Assembly (NCBI GenBank): GCA_018303075.1
Contig: JAGVYW010000041.1
Coordinates: 1-37,150, forward strand
Direction of reading: 5' to 3'
Length of the DNA stretch: 37,150 nucleotides
Source: Candidatus Woesearchaeota archaeon
GTDB lineage: Archaea > Nanobdellota > Nanobdellia > Woesearchaeales > DSVV01
The position numbers and the translations under genes were made by a program. The notes below the pieces were generated by a model. It was not told the DNA's origin. It worked only from the letters and a program-made list of their open reading frames with translations, and searched no databases. Below are positions 34,840 to 37,150 of this stretch, in pieces. Position 1 is the first letter of the stretch; each line of letters begins with the position of its first letter.

Positions 34840-35787
34840 TTAATGCTCCTCGCTTTCTAAGAATCTTTCTGCATCTATTGCTGCCATGCAGCCTGTGCCT
34901 GCTGCTGTAATTGCCTGCCTATAAATATGGTCCTGCACATCCCCACAGGCAAAAACTCCTTTAATATTAGTGTATGTTGATCGTTGTTGTGTGACAATAT
35001 AGCCTTTTTGATCTAATTTTAGAATATCTTTGAATAGTTTTGTGTTTGGTTCATGACCAATTGCAACAAAAATTCCATCACATTTTACTTCACTGATCTT
35101 GTTTGTTTTTAGATTCTTAAGAATAACTGCTGAAACTCTTCCTGCTTTAACATCTTTAATCTCTTCAACTACAGTGTTCCATATAAATGAAATTTTAGGA
35201 TTTTTCTTTGCACGATCCTGCATGATCTTTGATGCGCGTAATTCATCTCGACGATGTATTATTGTTACTTTATTTGCGAATTTTGTCAGAAATAATGATT
35301 CTTCCAATGCAGAATCACCTCCACCAACTACAACAACATCTTTATCCTTATAGAAATATGCATCACAGGTTGCACAGGATGAAACACCTTTGCCAATCAG
35401 TTTTTGTTCACTTGGAAGATTCAACCATTTTGTTGAAGCGCCTGTTGAAACAATCACTGTTCTTGCTTCGTAAGTATTTTCTTCAGTAAATACCTTAAAT
35501 GGACGCTTAGAAAAATCAACTTTGATAACATCTTCAGAAATAAATTGTGCACCAAATCTTTCTGCTTGCTTATGGATTATATCTATTAATTCTGGACCAT
35601 TTATACCCAGTGCAAAGCCTGGAAAATTTTCTATCTCAGTAGTTAGCATTAATTGACCGCCTGCTTTGCTGCCTTCAATAACTAATGGAAAAAGATTTGC
35701 ACGAGCGGTGTATAATGCAGCTGTCAAACCAGCTGGACCTCCACCTATGATGATAACATTATAAACATTATTTTTGTTATTTGTCAT
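34840..35787 (-). CDS. trxB: Thioredoxin reductase
   Basis: IIGGGPAGLTAALYTARA; CATCDAYFYKDKDVVVVGGGDSA; GVFACGDVQD. Confidence 0.95.
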   Translation of the reverse strand: MTNNKNNVYNVIIIGGGPAGLTAALYTARANLFPLVIEGSKAGGQLMLTTEIENFPGFALGINGPELIDIIHKQAERFGAQFISEDVIKVDFSKRPFKVFTEENTYEARTVIVSTGASTKWLNLPSEQKLIGKGVSSCATCDAYFYKDKDVVVVGGGDSALEESLFLTKFANKVTIIHRRDELRASKIMQDRAKKNPKISFIWNTVVEEIKDVKAGRVSAVILKNLKTNKISEVKCDGIFVAIGHEPNTKLFKDILKLDQKGYIVTQQRSTYTNIKGVFACGDVQDHIYRQAITAAGTGCMAAIDAERFLESEEH

Positions 35788-35924
35788 GTCCTATCACACA
35801 CACTTTGCAATTTATATAAAAAACACATTTTGTTTATAAATGTTATTATTTCGAAATATTTATAAATCAATAAGAAAATAATATATAAAATATCATTTTC
35901 AGTATAAAAAAGGAGGGATTAATA

Positions 35925-36476
35925 ATGAGGTATAAAAATAAAAGAGCACAAGGTGCATTAGAGTTCTTAATGACCTACGGATGGGCATTCTTAGTTATAT
36001 TAATTATGATAGGAGCATTAGCTTATTTTGGAGTATTAAACCCTACAAAATTTCTGCCAGACAGATGTAATTTTGGCACAGAATTAAGCTGTAAAAAAGG
36101 AGAGTTTGTTGTTAAAGCAGCTACAACCGATACAATTCTTGCAAAATTAACAAATCAGTTTGGTACAAGTATAAAGGTATATGGCGCTAAAGTAACTACT
36201 GATATAGCAGATGGATTAGGAAATTGTACATTTAAATTAGATGATAAGGCAGTTGAAGATAATGCTAATAAATCAGTAGTTTGGAAAGATGGAGAATCAA
36301 GAACATTAAAAGTTAGTTGTGGTGCGGGAGATACTGCATTAACTGCTGGAGATAAAATAAAATTAGGTATTGAGTTTAAATGGTTCCCTGCTTCCAGTTC
36401 TAAAGACTTTGCAAAGACAATGTCTGGTGAATTATTTACAGGAGTACAAGAAGGAACAGCTCCTGCAGAACCATAG
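35925..36476 (+). CDS. Class III signal peptide / type IV pilin-like protein
   Basis: KNKRAQGALEFLMTYGWAFLVILIMIGALAYFGVLNP; SD AGGAGG upstream. Confidence 0.85.
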   Translation: MRYKNKRAQGALEFLMTYGWAFLVILIMIGALAYFGVLNPTKFLPDRCNFGTELSCKKGEFVVKAATTDTILAKLTNQFGTSIKVYGAKVTTDIADGLGNCTFKLDDKAVEDNANKSVVWKDGESRTLKVSCGAGDTALTAGDKIKLGIEFKWFPASSSKDFAKTMSGELFTGVQEGTAPAEP

Positions 36477-36602
36477 ATTTATTTTTTTATTTTCTTCTTT
36501 TTAGTATTTTTCAAATTTCATTCAGAAAAATACAAATTCTTAGATAGATCGGTGTTATGTAATTCTGGCGAAAATTTATAGTATTTGCATTGTGAGCGAA
36601 CA

Positions 36603-36616
36603 GGCTGTGTCACAAT
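36603..36616 (+). mobile_element. Putative IS terminal repeat (GGCTGTGTCACAAT)
   Basis: Lies 92 nt before the transposase start; matches the inverted copy at 81-94 with one mismatch. Confidence 0.6.
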
Positions 36617-36707
36617 TATATGAAATCCCCCTTCATTTACATATTGTAAACCAACAGGTTTATATACTTTCTCGTCTATAAAATTAGTAAAAATGAGGTG
36701 ATTCTAA

Positions 36708-37150
36708 ATGGTTTATATCAAATCAAGCCCAAAACAAATATTACTTCTTCCGACAAATCTTAGGGATATAATTCCAAAAGACCACCTCTGCTATTTAATA
36801 GAAGATGTCATTGAGCAATTAGACTTCTCAAACTTTGATAAACAAGTTGAAGGTCCAGGCAATCCCAGCTATCATCCCAGAATCTCATTAAAGATAATCA
36901 TAAATGGCATTTGTGAGAGAGTTACCTCAATGAGAAAGCTAGAGAAGCTAACATATGAAAACATAGTTTTCAGATATTTATCTGAAAATCTGAGTCCTGA
37001 TTTTCATACAATTGCTTTGTTCAGGAAAGAAAATACAAAATTAATAAAACGAAGTTTTTTACAAACTATAGAGATTGCTAAAGATCTTAATATGGTTAAT
37101 TTTAACAAACTTTATCTTGACGGAACAAAAGTAAAAGCTAATGCTTCTAA
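36708..37150 (+). CDS. IS1182-like (DUF772 + DDE) transposase, 3' truncated by window edge
   Basis: MVYIKSSPKQILLLPTNLRDIIPKDHLCYLIEDVIEQLDFSNFDKQ...YHPRISLKIIINGICERVTSMRKLEKLTYENIVFRYLSENLSPDFHTIALFRKENTK...LDGTKVKANAS. Confidence 0.85.
   Translation, partial: MVYIKSSPKQILLLPTNLRDIIPKDHLCYLIEDVIEQLDFSNFDKQVEGPGNPSYHPRISLKIIINGICERVTSMRKLEKLTYENIVFRYLSENLSPDFHTIALFRKENTKLIKRSFLQTIEIAKDLNMVNFNKLYLDGTKVKANAS

Overview
AT-rich archaeal chromosome segment. The information-processing genes (TFE, Alba, S17e, L44e, L37e, LSm, GINS51, ProS) and a class III signal-peptide pilin point to a DPANN-type archaeon, probably Woesearchaeota/Pacearchaeota-like; this placement is inference. The window appears to lie between two insertion-sequence ends: a transposase tail at 1-87 and the start of an IS1182-like transposase at 36708-37150. 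Both sit beside the same 14-nt motif GGYTGTGTCACAAT. The first ~5 kb is an accessory, decaying region (wHTH-NTase/HEPN pair, two broken genes, two orphan ORFs). The rest is mostly core genes: a triple-redox-domain DsbA protein, NUDIX/HIT/mini-MazG genes, a grpE-dnaK-dnaJ chaperone cluster, S-layer protein, thioredoxin reductase, VapBC and HepT-MntA systems, and a DUF4143 ATPase behind three 33-bp-spaced palindromes. The most striking observations, neither of them in the ORF track, are two heavily interrupted tRNA genes: a tRNA-Arg(UCG) that folds only after removal of three introns (D-loop, anticodon loop, T-loop) and a tRNA-Leu(UAA) with two introns. Other notable items are a lytic transglycosylase in an archaeon, a DPH2 N-terminal-only protein, an nth gene missing its catalytic core, a degenerate arginase-like protein, and a family of small dispersed hairpins sharing loop sequences. 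All family assignments come from reading motifs; no database search was run.
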